Assembly (NCBI GenBank): GCA_963819885.1
Contig: CAWFXV010000032.1
Span: 124,001-188,000 of the forward strand
Origin: JACVRX01 sp963819885
Lineage (GTDB): Bacteria; Actinomycetota; Actinomycetes; Jiangellales; Jiangellaceae
Direction of reading: 5' to 3'
Length of the DNA: 64,000 nt
The notes beneath the pieces were generated by a model. It searched no databases and was not told where the DNA came from. It saw only the letters and a list, made by a program, of their open reading frames with translations. Both the position numbers and the translations under genes were made by a program. This document shows, piece after piece, positions 17,462 through 26,317 of the stretch (position 1 is its first letter; every line of letters starts with the position of its first letter).

Positions 17462-18421
17462 GTGGACGCGGCCGTGCTGGCTGAGTGGAGTCGGTTCCTC
17501 ATTGGCGGTGCGATCGCCGCGTTCATCGTGGCGTGGCTCGCATATTGCGCGCACGCCGCGCAGCGGGCGCGGGCCCGGCAGGTGCACGTGCGCGAGCAAG
17601 TCGCCGTCGGCGTACCCGATGGCTTCGGCGCCGAGGCCGCGCCGCCTGCCGACTCCGCGGACGATCGAGGCCCCGATGCCCGGATGGCCGCCATCGGTTA
17701 CTCGGTCAGTGTGCTCGCGACGTTGTTGTTGGGCGCGGGAGTGGTGCTGCGAGCGCTCAGCGTCTCGCGGCCGCCGTGGGGGAACATGTACGAGTTCTCC
17801 ATCACCGCGTCGCTGGTCGCTTCGATCGCCTTCCTGACCATGGCGCGAACACGCACTGGCCGTGCAGTCGCCATCTGGATCCTGCTGGTCGTGTTCGCGA
17901 CGTTGAGCGTGGCCGTGACTGTCCTCTACTTGCCACCCGGTCCACTGGTACCGGCCCTGCGGTCGTACTGGCTCGTCCTCCACGTCGGTGCGGCCGTGTC
18001 GGCATTCGGGCTCTTCACGGTGTCGGCGATCGTCAGTGGTCTACAGATCGTCGCCGAGCGCGCGGAGCAGCAGGCAGGTGTCGGTGGCTGGGGAGCATCG
18101 CTACCGTCTTCGGCCACCTTGGATCGGCTGGCATATCGGCTGATCGCCATCGCGTTCCCGGTCTGGACCGTCGGCCCGCTGATCCTGGGTGCGATCTGGG
18201 CCGAGGCGTCGTGGGGCCGCTACTGGGGATGGGACCCCAAAGAGGTGTGGGCGCTGGTCACCTGGCTGGCGTATGCGGCGTATCTGCACGCACGAGCCAC
18301 AGCCGGCTGGCGAGGCGCGAGAGCCTCTGCCATTTCGCTGGTCGCGTACGGAACCGCGCTGTTCAGCTACTTCGGCGTCAACCTGCTATTCACCGGGCTG
18401 CACGCCTATGGCGGGCTCTGA
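17462..18421 (+). CDS. ccsB: Cytochrome c biogenesis protein CcsA/CcsB (heme handling)
   Basis: The protein partners ResB in exporting heme and attaching it to apocytochrome c. It has about 319 residues with eight hydrophobic segments and the heme-binding tryptophan-rich motif WGRYWGWDPKEVWALVTW. Conserved histidines occur in VLHVGAAVSAFG and at the C-terminus (LLFTGLHAYGGL). The GTG at 17462 follows a strong ribosome site (gaggagagg); upstream open frame from 17378 is resB in another frame. It is the last gene of the hemL-ccs operon. Confidence 0.93.
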   Translation: MDAAVLAEWSRFLIGGAIAAFIVAWLAYCAHAAQRARARQVHVREQVAVGVPDGFGAEAAPPADSADDRGPDARMAAIGYSVSVLATLLLGAGVVLRALSVSRPPWGNMYEFSITASLVASIAFLTMARTRTGRAVAIWILLVVFATLSVAVTVLYLPPGPLVPALRSYWLVLHVGAAVSAFGLFTVSAIVSGLQIVAERAEQQAGVGGWGASLPSSATLDRLAYRLIAIAFPVWTVGPLILGAIWAEASWGRYWGWDPKEVWALVTWLAYAAYLHARATAGWRGARASAISLVAYGTALFSYFGVNLLFTGLHAYGGL

Positions 18422-18523
18422 TCCTCAGCCTGCTGGCTCGGACAGCAGCCGTTGCCACCGTAGGCCGGGAAATCGGGCAAACCCGGTGTCTGCGGTAACC
18501 CAGGTAGCACCTGCGGGGAGGAG

Positions 18524-18886
18524 TCAGCGAGGGTCGTCGTCACCCTCGCCCGGCTGGCGCATCTCTTCCTCCCTGCGGCGCAGGTCTTCCTCCCACTGCT
18601 CGAGCATCTTCTGGTGACGTTCATCGACGTCGCGGATCTCCCGCAAGAACTCCGGGTTGTCGTCTGGAGCCACGACGGGTGGAGCCTTCCGCTGTTGCCT
18701 CGGTCGGCGACGTATGCGGCTGGCGATGATCCAGGCGAGGGGACCGACCACCGGCAGGAGGATGATCAGCGCCATCCAGATCGGCCGGCGGGGACCAGGT
18801 ACCTCGGCGGGATCGGTCTGTAGACAGTCAATCGACGCAAAGACGGCGAGGACGACGGCGACCAGGAGGGGCAGCGCTCTGGTCAA
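18524..18886 (-). CDS. PLDc_N-domain membrane protein
   Basis: A 120-residue protein with two N-terminal hydrophobic segments (ALPLLVAVVLAVFASIDCL and WMALIILLPVVGPLAWIIA) joined by a short loop. This is the PLDc_N pattern usually found at the N-terminus of cardiolipin synthases. The rest is charged and coiled-coil-like (EFLREIRDVDERHQKMLEQW, EEDLRRREEEMRQ). No phospholipase domain follows, so it is a stand-alone short membrane protein of unknown role. It converges on the ccs operon. Confidence 0.8.
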   Translation of the reverse strand: MTRALPLLVAVVLAVFASIDCLQTDPAEVPGPRRPIWMALIILLPVVGPLAWIIASRIRRRPRQQRKAPPVVAPDDNPEFLREIRDVDERHQKMLEQWEEDLRRREEEMRQPGEGDDDPR

Positions 18887-18990
18887 CGCGAGCCGCCCCA
18901 GGTCGTGGGCTCGAACATGTGTGAAGCGTATGCGACGCCAGGGGCGTCAGGACCTGCGGAGGTCAGCTTGATCGGGTCCATCATGGTGTG

Positions 18991-20016
18991 ATGGGCCCGC
19001 CAGCTCGTCCCGACGATCGAGTCCTGACCTTGGTGACCGTCGACGCCGTTCGGACCGCGGCGGCCCGGGTGCTCGGGCAGGTGGTTCGCACTCCGCTCCT
19101 GCCGTGTCCGTGGGCCGATGCAGCTCGGCCACTCTGGCTCAAACCGGAGAACCTTCAGCCCACGGGGGCGTTCAAGATGCGCGGCGCGCTGAACGCCGTC
19201 GGGGCCCTCTCCGCCGCCGAGCGCGGTCGGGGTGTCATCACCCACTCCAGCGGAAACCACGGCCGGGCGCTGGCGTGGGCTGCCCGTTCGTACGGCATTC
19301 CGGTCGTGGTCGTCATGCCCGACACCTCACCTGCGGTCAAGGTCGAGGGGACGCGCGCACTAGGTGCCGAGATCGTCATGGTTCCGGCGGCCGATCGCGA
19401 GGCACGAGTTGCCGCCATCGCCGCCGAACGCTCCTTGGTGGCGATTCCCCCTTTCGACCACGCGGACGTGATCGCCGGGCAGGGCACGGTCGGCCTCGAG
19501 ATCGTCCAAGATGTGCCGGAGATCGACACCGTGCTCGTTCCGGTCGGCGGGGGAGGTCTCATTTCGGGCGTGGCGACCGCGGTCAAGGCGATCAGCCCAG
19601 CCACCCGGGTCGTCGGAGTAGAACCCGAACTAGCGGGTGACCTTGCGGAGGGATTTCGTCGGGGGGAGCGAGTCGTCTGGGATCCAGCCTTGACCGGCCG
19701 CACCATCGCCGACGGCGTTCGGTTGCCAGCGGTCGGCGAGCTGACCTGGCAGCACATCCGCAGGCTGGTCGATGACGTCGTCACTGTTTCCGAGCAGGGC
19801 ATCATCGACGCCATGGCCGTGCTCGCCCGGTCGAGCCGGCTGGTCGCCGAGCCGAGCGGCGCTGTGACGACGGCCGCCTACCTCGAGCGCGCCGGGGTCA
19901 CGACCGGCCGGACGGTCGCCGTCGTGTCCGGCGGCAACGTCGAACCGGCGCTACTGGCGCGGGCCTTGACCGCCAACCCTGCCCAGGTGACCCCGACTGG
20001 CCCTTCGCCCAGTTGA
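18991..20016 (+). CDS. Threonine/serine dehydratase-like PLP enzyme
   Basis: A fold-type II PLP enzyme of about 341 residues. The PLP lysine is in PTGAFKMRGALNA, the substrate loop is SSGNHGRALAWAA, and the phosphate-binding glycine loop is PVGGGGLISG. There is no C-terminal ACT domain, so it is not a feedback-regulated IlvA. Threonine or serine deamination or a racemase are all possible. The start is uncertain: a GTG at 18988 or the ATG at 18991, with no clear ribosome site. It is monocistronic by context. Confidence 0.87.
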   Translation: MGPPARPDDRVLTLVTVDAVRTAAARVLGQVVRTPLLPCPWADAARPLWLKPENLQPTGAFKMRGALNAVGALSAAERGRGVITHSSGNHGRALAWAARSYGIPVVVVMPDTSPAVKVEGTRALGAEIVMVPAADREARVAAIAAERSLVAIPPFDHADVIAGQGTVGLEIVQDVPEIDTVLVPVGGGGLISGVATAVKAISPATRVVGVEPELAGDLAEGFRRGERVVWDPALTGRTIADGVRLPAVGELTWQHIRRLVDDVVTVSEQGIIDAMAVLARSSRLVAEPSGAVTTAAYLERAGVTTGRTVAVVSGGNVEPALLARALTANPAQVTPTGPSPS

Positions 20017-20169
20017 TCATGGCGAAGTGCGTGCCTGGCCGTGATCGTGGCAGGAAATCCGCGTTCTGTGGGTGGGATGTTCCACGATGACCGCTGAAAT
20101 CAGTGCCGGCCACAGGCGTGGTGCAGGGCAGGGAGTGACGGGATGCGCCGCGCGTAGGCTGGTTGAGTC

Positions 20170-20568
20170 ATGGCCTTCCTGCGTTACACGCTGTTGCGCG
20201 TGCTGCTCTTTCTCGCGGTCGCGGCGCTGCTCTGGGTCGTCGGGATCCGAGGCGTCTGGCTGGTGCTGTTCGCGATCCTCGGCTCCGGCATCATCAGTGT
20301 CTTCGCGCTGTCGCGCAGCCGTGACGCTGCCTCCGTAGCTCTGGCAAGCCGCATGTCCATGGTCAAGGGACGCATGGCCGCGCGAACCGCTGCCGAGGAT
20401 GCCTGGGACGACCAGCGGCGGGCAAAGTCACGCGACGGCAAGCCCGCCGGCGTGGTCCCGGCGACCGGGGAGACGGGACAAGGCATGACAGAAGACCGAC
20501 GAATCGGACGTGAGCTGCCCGATCTCGATGATGCCACCGAGGTCACGCGTCGAAGCGACGAGGCGTAA
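20170..20568 (+). CDS. DUF4229 membrane protein
   Basis: A 132-residue protein with two adjacent hydrophobic segments (LRYTLLRVLLFLAVAALLWV and VWLVLFAILGSGIISVFAL), then SRSRDAASVALASRM and a charged, probably unstructured tail. This matches DUF4229, an actinobacterial family often found near menaquinone genes. A possible -10 box (taggct) ends about 10 bases before the ATG, which would give a nearly leaderless transcript. Function is unknown. Confidence 0.82.
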   Translation: MAFLRYTLLRVLLFLAVAALLWVVGIRGVWLVLFAILGSGIISVFALSRSRDAASVALASRMSMVKGRMAARTAAEDAWDDQRRAKSRDGKPAGVVPATGETGQGMTEDRRIGRELPDLDDATEVTRRSDEA

Positions 20569-20583
20569 GCAGCCGAGGACCGG

Positions 20584-21390
20584 TCAGGGCTTGCGGCCGA
20601 TCCCGGCGTAATACCAGACCGTTTCCGGATCCTCACCGGCGATGGACTCGTCTGGATGCCAGGCAAGGAGCGGGACGACGCCGGGCTCGACGAGTTCGAG
20701 GCCGGTGAAGAACGACTCGACGCCTTGCCGGCTCCGGGGTACCAGGGTGATGCCAGCGGCAGTGGCGGCGTCGACGGCCCCTTGGACCGCGTCCGGGTCG
20801 AAATCGGCACTGGGATGCGTGACCACGAGATAGCTGCCCGATGGCAGGCCGTCGAGCAGGGTCTTGACCATGCCTTGGGGATCCTCGTGGTCGTGGAAGT
20901 ACATCAGGATCGCGACGAGCAGCAGCGCGACGGGTTGGTCGAGGTCGAGGGTTCGCGGCAGCGCGGGGTCGGCGAGGATCTTCTCCGGCTGCTGGACGTC
21001 GGCCATGATGAACTCGGTCTGCCCGACCGACGAGCTGGTCATCAACGCCCTGGCGTGGGCGAGCACGAGCGGGTCGTGGTCGACGTAGAGCACCCGGGAC
21101 TCGGGCGCGAGTTCCTGTGCCACCTCGTGTGTGCTACCGGCCGCGGGAATCCCCGGCCCGATGTCGAGGAACTGTCGGACCCCCAACTCGGTGGTGAGAT
21201 AGCGGACTGCTCGGCCGAGAAACGCTCTGTTCGCCCTGGCCATGGCCGGAAGGGTGGGAATCGCGTGCACCATTGCGTCACCGAGTGCACGATCGGCGGC
21301 GAAATTGTCCTTGCCGCCGAGCCAGTAGTCATACACCCGGGCCGCGTGTGCGACGGAGGTGTCGATCTGCGTGAACGGATCCGACGCCAT
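20584..21390 (-). CDS. DUF574 family SAM-dependent methyltransferase
   Basis: About 268 residues. The family signature RVYDYWLGGKDNFAADR is at residues 20-36, the SAM-binding motif is FLDIGPGIPAAGSTHE, and the acidic strand end is VLYVDHDPLVL. The C-terminal part (GVVPLLAWHPDE, WYYAGIGRK) is typical of DUF574 proteins, which are abundant in actinomycetes and often lie beside XRE/DUF397 regulators. Substrates are unknown. The ATG at 21390 is chosen over an upstream ATG at 21426 because a purine-rich site (aaggaag) precedes it. Confidence 0.88.
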   Translation of the reverse strand: MASDPFTQIDTSVAHAARVYDYWLGGKDNFAADRALGDAMVHAIPTLPAMARANRAFLGRAVRYLTTELGVRQFLDIGPGIPAAGSTHEVAQELAPESRVLYVDHDPLVLAHARALMTSSSVGQTEFIMADVQQPEKILADPALPRTLDLDQPVALLLVAILMYFHDHEDPQGMVKTLLDGLPSGSYLVVTHPSADFDPDAVQGAVDAATAAGITLVPRSRQGVESFFTGLELVEPGVVPLLAWHPDESIAGEDPETVWYYAGIGRKP

Positions 21391-21424
21391 CAGGGGCTTC
21401 CTTACGATGTGGGGGTCGGAATTC

Positions 21425-21453
21425 ACCCTAGCCGCGACGCAGACGCAGGTGAA
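21425..21453 (-). promoter_or_regulatory. Candidate promoter of the DUF574 methyltransferase gene
   Basis: On the minus strand, TTCACC (21448-21453) and TAGGGT (21425-21430) are separated by 17 bases. This fits a housekeeping-type -35/-10 pair with a leader of about 30 bases before the ATG at 21390. The -10 matches consensus only moderately. Confidence 0.4.
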
Positions 21454-21507
21454 GTACGGAATCCGTCGTTGTGGACCGGCAGCTGACCCGGTGTCGAGGG
21501 CGCTGTC

Positions 21508-22401
21508 TCAATCGGTCCGTGCGTTGAGCTCGTGCAGGAACCGTTCCAAGGTCTCGGCCGTGTCTGCCGGCGGATCGGCCTCGACGGCGAGCCGCTCCAT
21601 GGCGGCGGCGTAGTGCTCGACGTCCTCGCGCTTGTCGAGGTACAGCGCGCTGGTCAGCTGCTCCACGTAAACCACATCGGGCAAGTCCTGATCCGGGAAC
21701 CGCAGAATGCTGAACGAGCCACCCGCCGCTGCGTGGCCGCCGAACGCGAACGGCATGATCTGGAGCCGGACGTTGGGCATCTTCGTCGCGTCGATGAGCG
21801 CCTCGAGCTGGGCGCGCGTGACGTCGGCGCCGCCGACCAGGCGCCGCAAGGCGCCTTCGTCGATCACAGCCCACAGCTGGGGTGGGTCCGGCCGGGTCAG
21901 CAGCTGCTGTCGGGTCATTCGCAGGCTGACCCGGCGATCGAGCTCGGACGGGACTGCGGTGCCGTGCCCGAGCAGGATCACTGCGCGCGCGTAGTCGGCG
22001 GTCTGCAGCAGACCCGGCACGAACTGCAGCTCGTAGGTACGAATCAGCGCCGCGGCGGACTCCAGGCCGAGATAGGACTGGAACCAACCGGGCAGGATGT
22101 CACCCTCGCGGTGCCACCAGCCCGGAGTGTTCGCATCCCTGGCCAGGGTCAGTAGCGCTTTGCGTTCCTCTTCATCGGTGACGCCGTAGAGGGTGAGCAG
22201 ATCCGCGACATCGCGTTCCTTGAAGCTGACCCGGCCGAGCTCCATCCGGCTGATCTTGGACTCGGACGAGCGGATCTCCCATCCGGCAGTTTCTCGGCTG
22301 ACGTCCTGCGCTTCGCGCAGACGACGTAGATGCGCACCGAGCAACATCCGAAGGACCGTCGGCCCACCGGTCGACCCGCCCTCAGGCTGAGCCGTCGTCA
22401 C
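21508..22401 (-). CDS. XRE-family regulator with DUF5753 domain
   Basis: A 297-residue DNA-binding regulator. The helix-turn-helix lies at residues 20-70 (LLGAHLRRLREAQDVSRETA, SSESKISRMELGRVSFKE). The rest is the DUF5753 ligand or partner domain (EGDILPGWFQSYLGLESAAA, FVPGLLQTADYARAVI, VRLQIMPFAFGGHAAAGGSF). The start is a GTG with gggag upstream. Such regulators pair with small DUF397 proteins; a DUF397 gene lies directly upstream here. WhiJ/AbaA-like developmental control is the nearest known analogy. A 14-base palindrome lies 52 bases upstream and may be an autoregulatory operator. Confidence 0.9.
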   Translation of the reverse strand: MTTAQPEGGSTGGPTVLRMLLGAHLRRLREAQDVSRETAGWEIRSSESKISRMELGRVSFKERDVADLLTLYGVTDEEERKALLTLARDANTPGWWHREGDILPGWFQSYLGLESAAALIRTYELQFVPGLLQTADYARAVILLGHGTAVPSELDRRVSLRMTRQQLLTRPDPPQLWAVIDEGALRRLVGGADVTRAQLEALIDATKMPNVRLQIMPFAFGGHAAAGGSFSILRFPDQDLPDVVYVEQLTSALYLDKREDVEHYAAAMERLAVEADPPADTAETLERFLHELNARTD

Positions 22402-22452
22402 GCATCGCTCCCAAGGTGTCGCCTACCCGACAGGCGCCGCCCTCGCCTCCAA

Positions 22453-22466
22453 CATGTGAGCACATG
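22453..22466. promoter_or_regulatory. Candidate operator palindrome upstream of the XRE regulator
   Basis: The sequence catgtg-ag-cacatg is a perfect 6+6 inverted repeat. It lies 52 bases before the GTG of the XRE gene and just after a possible minus-strand -10 (tacagc). The half-site catgtg recurs upstream of the DUF397 gene (catgtgcac at 22920-22928), which suggests one shared regulator. Confidence 0.4.
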
Positions 22467-22555
22467 GTATGGCTGTAGGCAGGCAAAAGGGAACCGAAAC
22501 CGCCGGTGCGACACGTCGCGTCGGCGGCCCGGTGCCGGGCGTGGGCGTCCCGGAG

Positions 22556-22795
22556 CTACGCGATCAGGGTGTCGAAATCGCCTTGGCGCGCGCCCTGGAT
22601 GAACGCCACCATCTCGTCGCGGGTGTAAACCAGCGCCGGACCTTCAGGATCCCTGGAGTTCCTGACCGCGAAGCCGCCTCGGTTGGGCAGCGCCGCCATC
22701 TCGACGCAGTTACCGCTGGGGTTGCTCAGCAGGCTCTTCTGCCAGGTGACGTCCGTCAGCTGGCCGGCGGGCATGCCGTTGTAGGGCTGGCTCAT
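22556..22795 (-). CDS. DUF397 protein
   Basis: A 79-residue protein with the DUF397 pattern: DVTWQKSLLSNPSGNCVEMA, VRNSRDPEGPALVYTRDEM, FIQGARQGDFD. DUF397 proteins are small partners of XRE/DUF5753 regulators in actinomycetes; some of these pairs behave like toxin-antitoxin modules or developmental switches. The ATG at 22795 follows a purine-rich site (gaagagaagagaag). It lies 154 bases upstream of the XRE gene on the same strand. Confidence 0.88.
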   Translation of the reverse strand: MSQPYNGMPAGQLTDVTWQKSLLSNPSGNCVEMAALPNRGGFAVRNSRDPEGPALVYTRDEMVAFIQGARQGDFDTLIA

Positions 22796-22857
22796 CTTCT
22801 CTTCTCTTCGTCTGGTAGGGGACGGATGCTGGACCGACGAGAGCACTTACCGCCGTC

Positions 22858-22928
22858 TGCACGGCAGACTGCACGTGCACTGGCTCTTGCGTTTGCACGG
22901 CATGACGAGCAGGATAGCGCATGTGCAC
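22858..22928. promoter_or_regulatory. Cluster of TGCAC repeats upstream of the DUF397 gene
   Basis: TGCAC occurs five times on the plus strand, at 22858, 22870, 22876, 22894 and 22924. All spacings (12, 6, 18, 30) are multiples of 6. The pair at 22870-22879 forms the palindrome tgcacgtgca, and tgcacggca occurs twice. This looks like a multi-site operator. An A-rich run (22951-22959) lies farther upstream. Apart from these, the 334 bases between the DUF397 start and the menA stop show nothing I can support. Confidence 0.4.
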
Positions 22929-23129
22929 CTGCAAGTGGATAATGAGCCGAGAAAAAAATAGAGAGACTCCCCGACGGCACGACGAGTACCTCTCCGCGCC
23001 GTCGGGTGACCGGGTGGGCGGGCCGCGTTGTTGCGTCCATGTTGCGCTGGTCCCCTGCGAGCACCGCGGCGCGCCCACCTGGATTTGACTCTCGGCGTCG
23101 GATCCTGAGCAATCCGCTCCAGTCGCTGG

Positions 23130-24011
23130 TCAGGTTCGGCTGATGGTGAGCCCGAGCGCGAGCAGAGCCGCGTAGCACAGTTCGGTCAACGCACAGTCCT
23201 TCAACACCGGCACGAGCTGAAGGCCACCGACCCCTCGCAGGACCGGCACCGCCGCACGGACGGCCAGCGGGACAGAGAGCACGGCGAGGGCAGCCCACCC
23301 CCGACCGCCGATCGCCAGCGCGATGGCAAGTGCATAGGGGATCGTCAACAGGGCAGCGAACAGCAGCCGGGTTCGGCGCGGGCCCAGGTAGACCGCCAGC
23401 GTTCGCTTTCCGCTGCGCGAGTCTTCGGCCATGTCCCGCAGGTTGTTGGCGACCAAGATCGCGCAGGCCAGACAACCGATCGCGATTCCGGCGATCACGG
23501 ATGCGGGGGTCACCCGGCCCACTTGCACGTAGGTAGTCCCGACCACCGCGACCACACCGAAGAACACGAACACGGACAGCTCGCCGAGACCTCGGTACCC
23601 GTATGGGCGGTTCCCGCCGGTGTAGAACCACGCCGCCGCCAGCGCAGCGCCTCCGACGCCGAGTAACCACCATGCTCCGGTCATGGCCACCAGAGCGAAC
23701 CCGACGACGGCGGCGATGCCGAACGCGGTGAATGCCGCGGTTCGCACCATGTCCGGCGCGACCGTGCCCGATCCCACCAGGCGCAAAGGGCCGATTCGGC
23801 TGCTGTCAGTACCGCGAATCCCGTCGGAGTAGTCGTTCGCATAGTTGACGCCGACCTGCAGCGCGACGGCCACGACGAGCGCGAGGATCGCTCTGGCGGG
23901 CATTGCGCTGCCGACCGCAGCCGCGGCGCCGGTACCGGCCAGCACCGGGGAGAGCGCGGCCGGCAGGGTCCGCGGGCGCGCTCCCGCCACCCAGTTGCGG
24001 ACGGTGGGCAT
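23130..24011 (-). CDS. menA: 1,4-dihydroxy-2-naphthoate polyprenyltransferase
   Basis: This membrane enzyme attaches the polyprenyl chain to 1,4-dihydroxy-2-naphthoate, giving demethylmenaquinone. It has 293 residues and eight or nine hydrophobic segments. The first aspartate motif is NYANDYSDGIRGTDSSR and the second is LVANNLRDMAEDSRSGKRT. The N-terminus WVAGARPRTLPAALSPVLAG is characteristic. The start overlaps the menE stop by one base (TGATG), making a menB-menE-menA operon on the minus strand. Confidence 0.96.
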   Translation of the reverse strand: MPTVRNWVAGARPRTLPAALSPVLAGTGAAAAVGSAMPARAILALVVAVALQVGVNYANDYSDGIRGTDSSRIGPLRLVGSGTVAPDMVRTAAFTAFGIAAVVGFALVAMTGAWWLLGVGGAALAAAWFYTGGNRPYGYRGLGELSVFVFFGVVAVVGTTYVQVGRVTPASVIAGIAIGCLACAILVANNLRDMAEDSRSGKRTLAVYLGPRRTRLLFAALLTIPYALAIALAIGGRGWAALAVLSVPLAVRAAVPVLRGVGGLQLVPVLKDCALTELCYAALLALGLTISRT

Positions 24012-25225
24012 CAGGCCGGAGCCACCGTGAGCAGACCAGCGGTGAGTTTTCTCCGGTCGACCTCGCCGCTGGCCAGCCTGGGCAGCGACTCGGCCAGGAC
24101 CAGCGCCTTGGGTGCGTGGGCTGTGGGGGCGCGTGCGGTGACGTACGCGCGGATCGATTCAAGGGTCGGCGGGTTGGCCGGGTCTCGTGGGACGACCACG
24201 GCCACCAGACGCTGTCCCCAGGACGGATCTGGCAGCGCCACGGTCGCGGCGGATGCGACTCCCGGGTGATCAATCAGCAGTCCGTCGACGGCTGCCAGCG
24301 GGACATTCACCCCTCCCGATACCGCGACGTCGTCGACCCGGCCGAACACGGCCAGCCCGCGGTCATTGTCGATCCGGCCGAGGTCGGTGCTGACGAACCA
24401 TCCGTCGATGAAGACTTGCGCGGTCAACTCCGGCCGCAGCCGATAGCCGTGTGCCAGCACCGGGCCGGTGATCTTGATCCGCTCGTCGGCTGATGTCGCG
24501 ACCGTGACGCCATCCAGTGCGACGCCGTCGTAGACGCACCCTCCACATGTTTCGGTCATGCCATACGACGTGACGACGTGGACATCGGCCGCACGGGCAC
24601 GCTCGAGCAGGTCCGGTGCAGTGCGCGAGCCGCCGACGAGTACCGCGTCGAAAGCGGCCAACGTGTCGAGGGCGGCTGCGCCTGCGTCGAGGATGATTGC
24701 CAGTTGGCGCGGCACCAACGCGGTGTACCGGCGGGACGCGTCTCGGTCGACGATGTGCCGGCTCGCTGCGGTGAAGGCATCGGGTTCGAAACCGGCGGAG
24801 AGGTCCACTACGCCAGGCGCGGTTCCGGCCACCACGCTTCGGACCAGAACCATCAGGCCGGCGACATGTGTCGCAGGCAATGCGAGCAGCCAGTGTCCGG
24901 GACCACCCAGCCGCGCGTGTGCGGCCTCGGCCGAAGCTGTCAACGCAGCGGCTCCGAGCAGCACACCCTTGGGCGCACCGGTCGAGCCGGACGTCGGCAC
25001 GACGAGCGCCACCTGGTCCTCACCGACGGTCTCCACTGGATCCCCGGGTCGCATCGCAGTCAAAACAGCGTCGCGGACCGGGGCAGGGTGCGTCGGTACG
25101 GGCAGCAGTGGCGGCCCGCCGTGCAGGGCGGCCTCGACCGCCGGCAGGATCCGCTGCAGGACCGCTGAGCCGAGGGGTACTTCAACGGCGTCAAGAAGAC
25201 GGGGAGCCGAAGATCGGGTCTGCAT
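24011..25225 (-). CDS. menE: o-Succinylbenzoate-CoA ligase
   Basis: The enzyme activates o-succinylbenzoate with ATP and CoA. At 404 residues it is short for the family, as in other actinobacteria. The AMP-binding loop is VPTSGSTGAPKGVLLG, the adenylate region is TSYGMTETCGG, the hinge is DLGRID, and the C-terminal lysine is in LPRLASGEVDRRKLTAG. It sits 17 bases after menB and overlaps menA. Confidence 0.93.
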   Translation of the reverse strand: MQTRSSAPRLLDAVEVPLGSAVLQRILPAVEAALHGGPPLLPVPTHPAPVRDAVLTAMRPGDPVETVGEDQVALVVPTSGSTGAPKGVLLGAAALTASAEAAHARLGGPGHWLLALPATHVAGLMVLVRSVVAGTAPGVVDLSAGFEPDAFTAASRHIVDRDASRRYTALVPRQLAIILDAGAAALDTLAAFDAVLVGGSRTAPDLLERARAADVHVVTSYGMTETCGGCVYDGVALDGVTVATSADERIKITGPVLAHGYRLRPELTAQVFIDGWFVSTDLGRIDNDRGLAVFGRVDDVAVSGGVNVPLAAVDGLLIDHPGVASAATVALPDPSWGQRLVAVVVPRDPANPPTLESIRAYVTARAPTAHAPKALVLAESLPRLASGEVDRRKLTAGLLTVAPA

Positions 25226-25242
25226 GCCGGCGGTCAGCTACG

Positions 25243-26154
25243 TCAGAAGGACCAGGGAAACCGGGACCAGTCCGGTTCCCGCTTCTCGAGGAATGCATCC
25301 CTACCCTCGACGGCCTCGTCGGTGGAGTAAGCCAACCGGGTCGCTTCCCCGGCGAAAAGCTGCTGTCCCACCAAGCCGTCGTCGACGGCGTTGAAGGCGA
25401 ATTTCAACATTCGCTGCGCCGTCGGGCTCTTGCCGTTGATCTTGGCCGCCCACTCCAGGGCGACCTGCTCGATGGAGTCGTGTGGTACCACGGCGTTGAC
25501 CATGCCCATGCGCAGCGCTTCGTCGGCGGTGTGCTCCTCCCCGAGGAAGAAGATCTGACGGGCGAACTTCTGCCCGACCTGCCGGGCCAGATAGGCCGAG
25601 CCAAATCCACCGTCGAACGAACCGACGTCGGCATCGGTCTGCTTGAACCGGGCGTGTTCGGCACTGGCAATGGTGAGATCGCACACGACATGCAGGCTGT
25701 GCCCCCCTCCCGCCGCCCATCCGGGCACCACGCAGATGACGACTTTGGGCATGAATCGGATCAGGCGCTGCACCTCGAGGATGTGCAGACGACCGGTCCG
25801 CGCGGGATCGACGGTCTCCCGGGTTTCGCCCGCTGCGTACCGGTATCCGTCGCGATCCCGGATCCGCTGGTCGCCACCAGAACAGAACGCCCAACCGCCG
25901 TCGCGCGGTGACGGTCCGTTGCCGGTCAGCAGCACACATCCCACGTCTGAACTCGTTCGTGCGTGGTCGAGCGCCCGATAGAGCTCGTCGACCGTGTGCG
26001 GGCGGAACGCGTTGCGAACTTCCGGTCGATCGAACGCGATCCGGACAGTCGGCTGGGCCTGCCCGTCCACCACATGGCGGTGATAGGCGAGGTCGGTGAA
26101 CTCGAAGCCGTCGACTTCCCGCCAAAGCGACGGTTCGAACGGTCCGGATGTCAT
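25243..26154 (-). CDS. menB: 1,4-dihydroxy-2-naphthoyl-CoA synthase
   Basis: This crotonase-fold enzyme closes the second ring of the naphthoquinone. The 303-residue length is normal. Substrate-binding and oxyanion motifs are visible: RPEVRNAFRPHTVDELYRAL, FCSGGDQRIRDRDGY, WAAGGGHSLHVVCDLTIAS. The tail FLEKREPDWSRFPWSF is diagnostic of MenB. It is the first gene of menB-menE-menA and diverges from the lipoprotein/menC genes across 163 bases. Confidence 0.97.
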   Translation of the reverse strand: MTSGPFEPSLWREVDGFEFTDLAYHRHVVDGQAQPTVRIAFDRPEVRNAFRPHTVDELYRALDHARTSSDVGCVLLTGNGPSPRDGGWAFCSGGDQRIRDRDGYRYAAGETRETVDPARTGRLHILEVQRLIRFMPKVVICVVPGWAAGGGHSLHVVCDLTIASAEHARFKQTDADVGSFDGGFGSAYLARQVGQKFARQIFFLGEEHTADEALRMGMVNAVVPHDSIEQVALEWAAKINGKSPTAQRMLKFAFNAVDDGLVGQQLFAGEATRLAYSTDEAVEGRDAFLEKREPDWSRFPWSF

Positions 26155-26317
26155 GGCGGAGCTCCTTCGGCGACATCGCGAGGATATTCACCGAGCTGTT
26201 GCTACTTGTTCAGGGGTTGTGTCCATCTGCTGAGAGGAAATCGCCCACCAGCCGGGTTGTGGCCACTAAGCTTGATCGAGACGTCGACGGCCGACATGCG
26301 CTCGGGGGAGCCACGCC

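Noticed and set aside
22829..23129. A gene between DUF397 and menA
   Set aside because: Open frames here have no recognisable domains and run through the TGCAC operator-like repeats and an A-run, which look regulatory.
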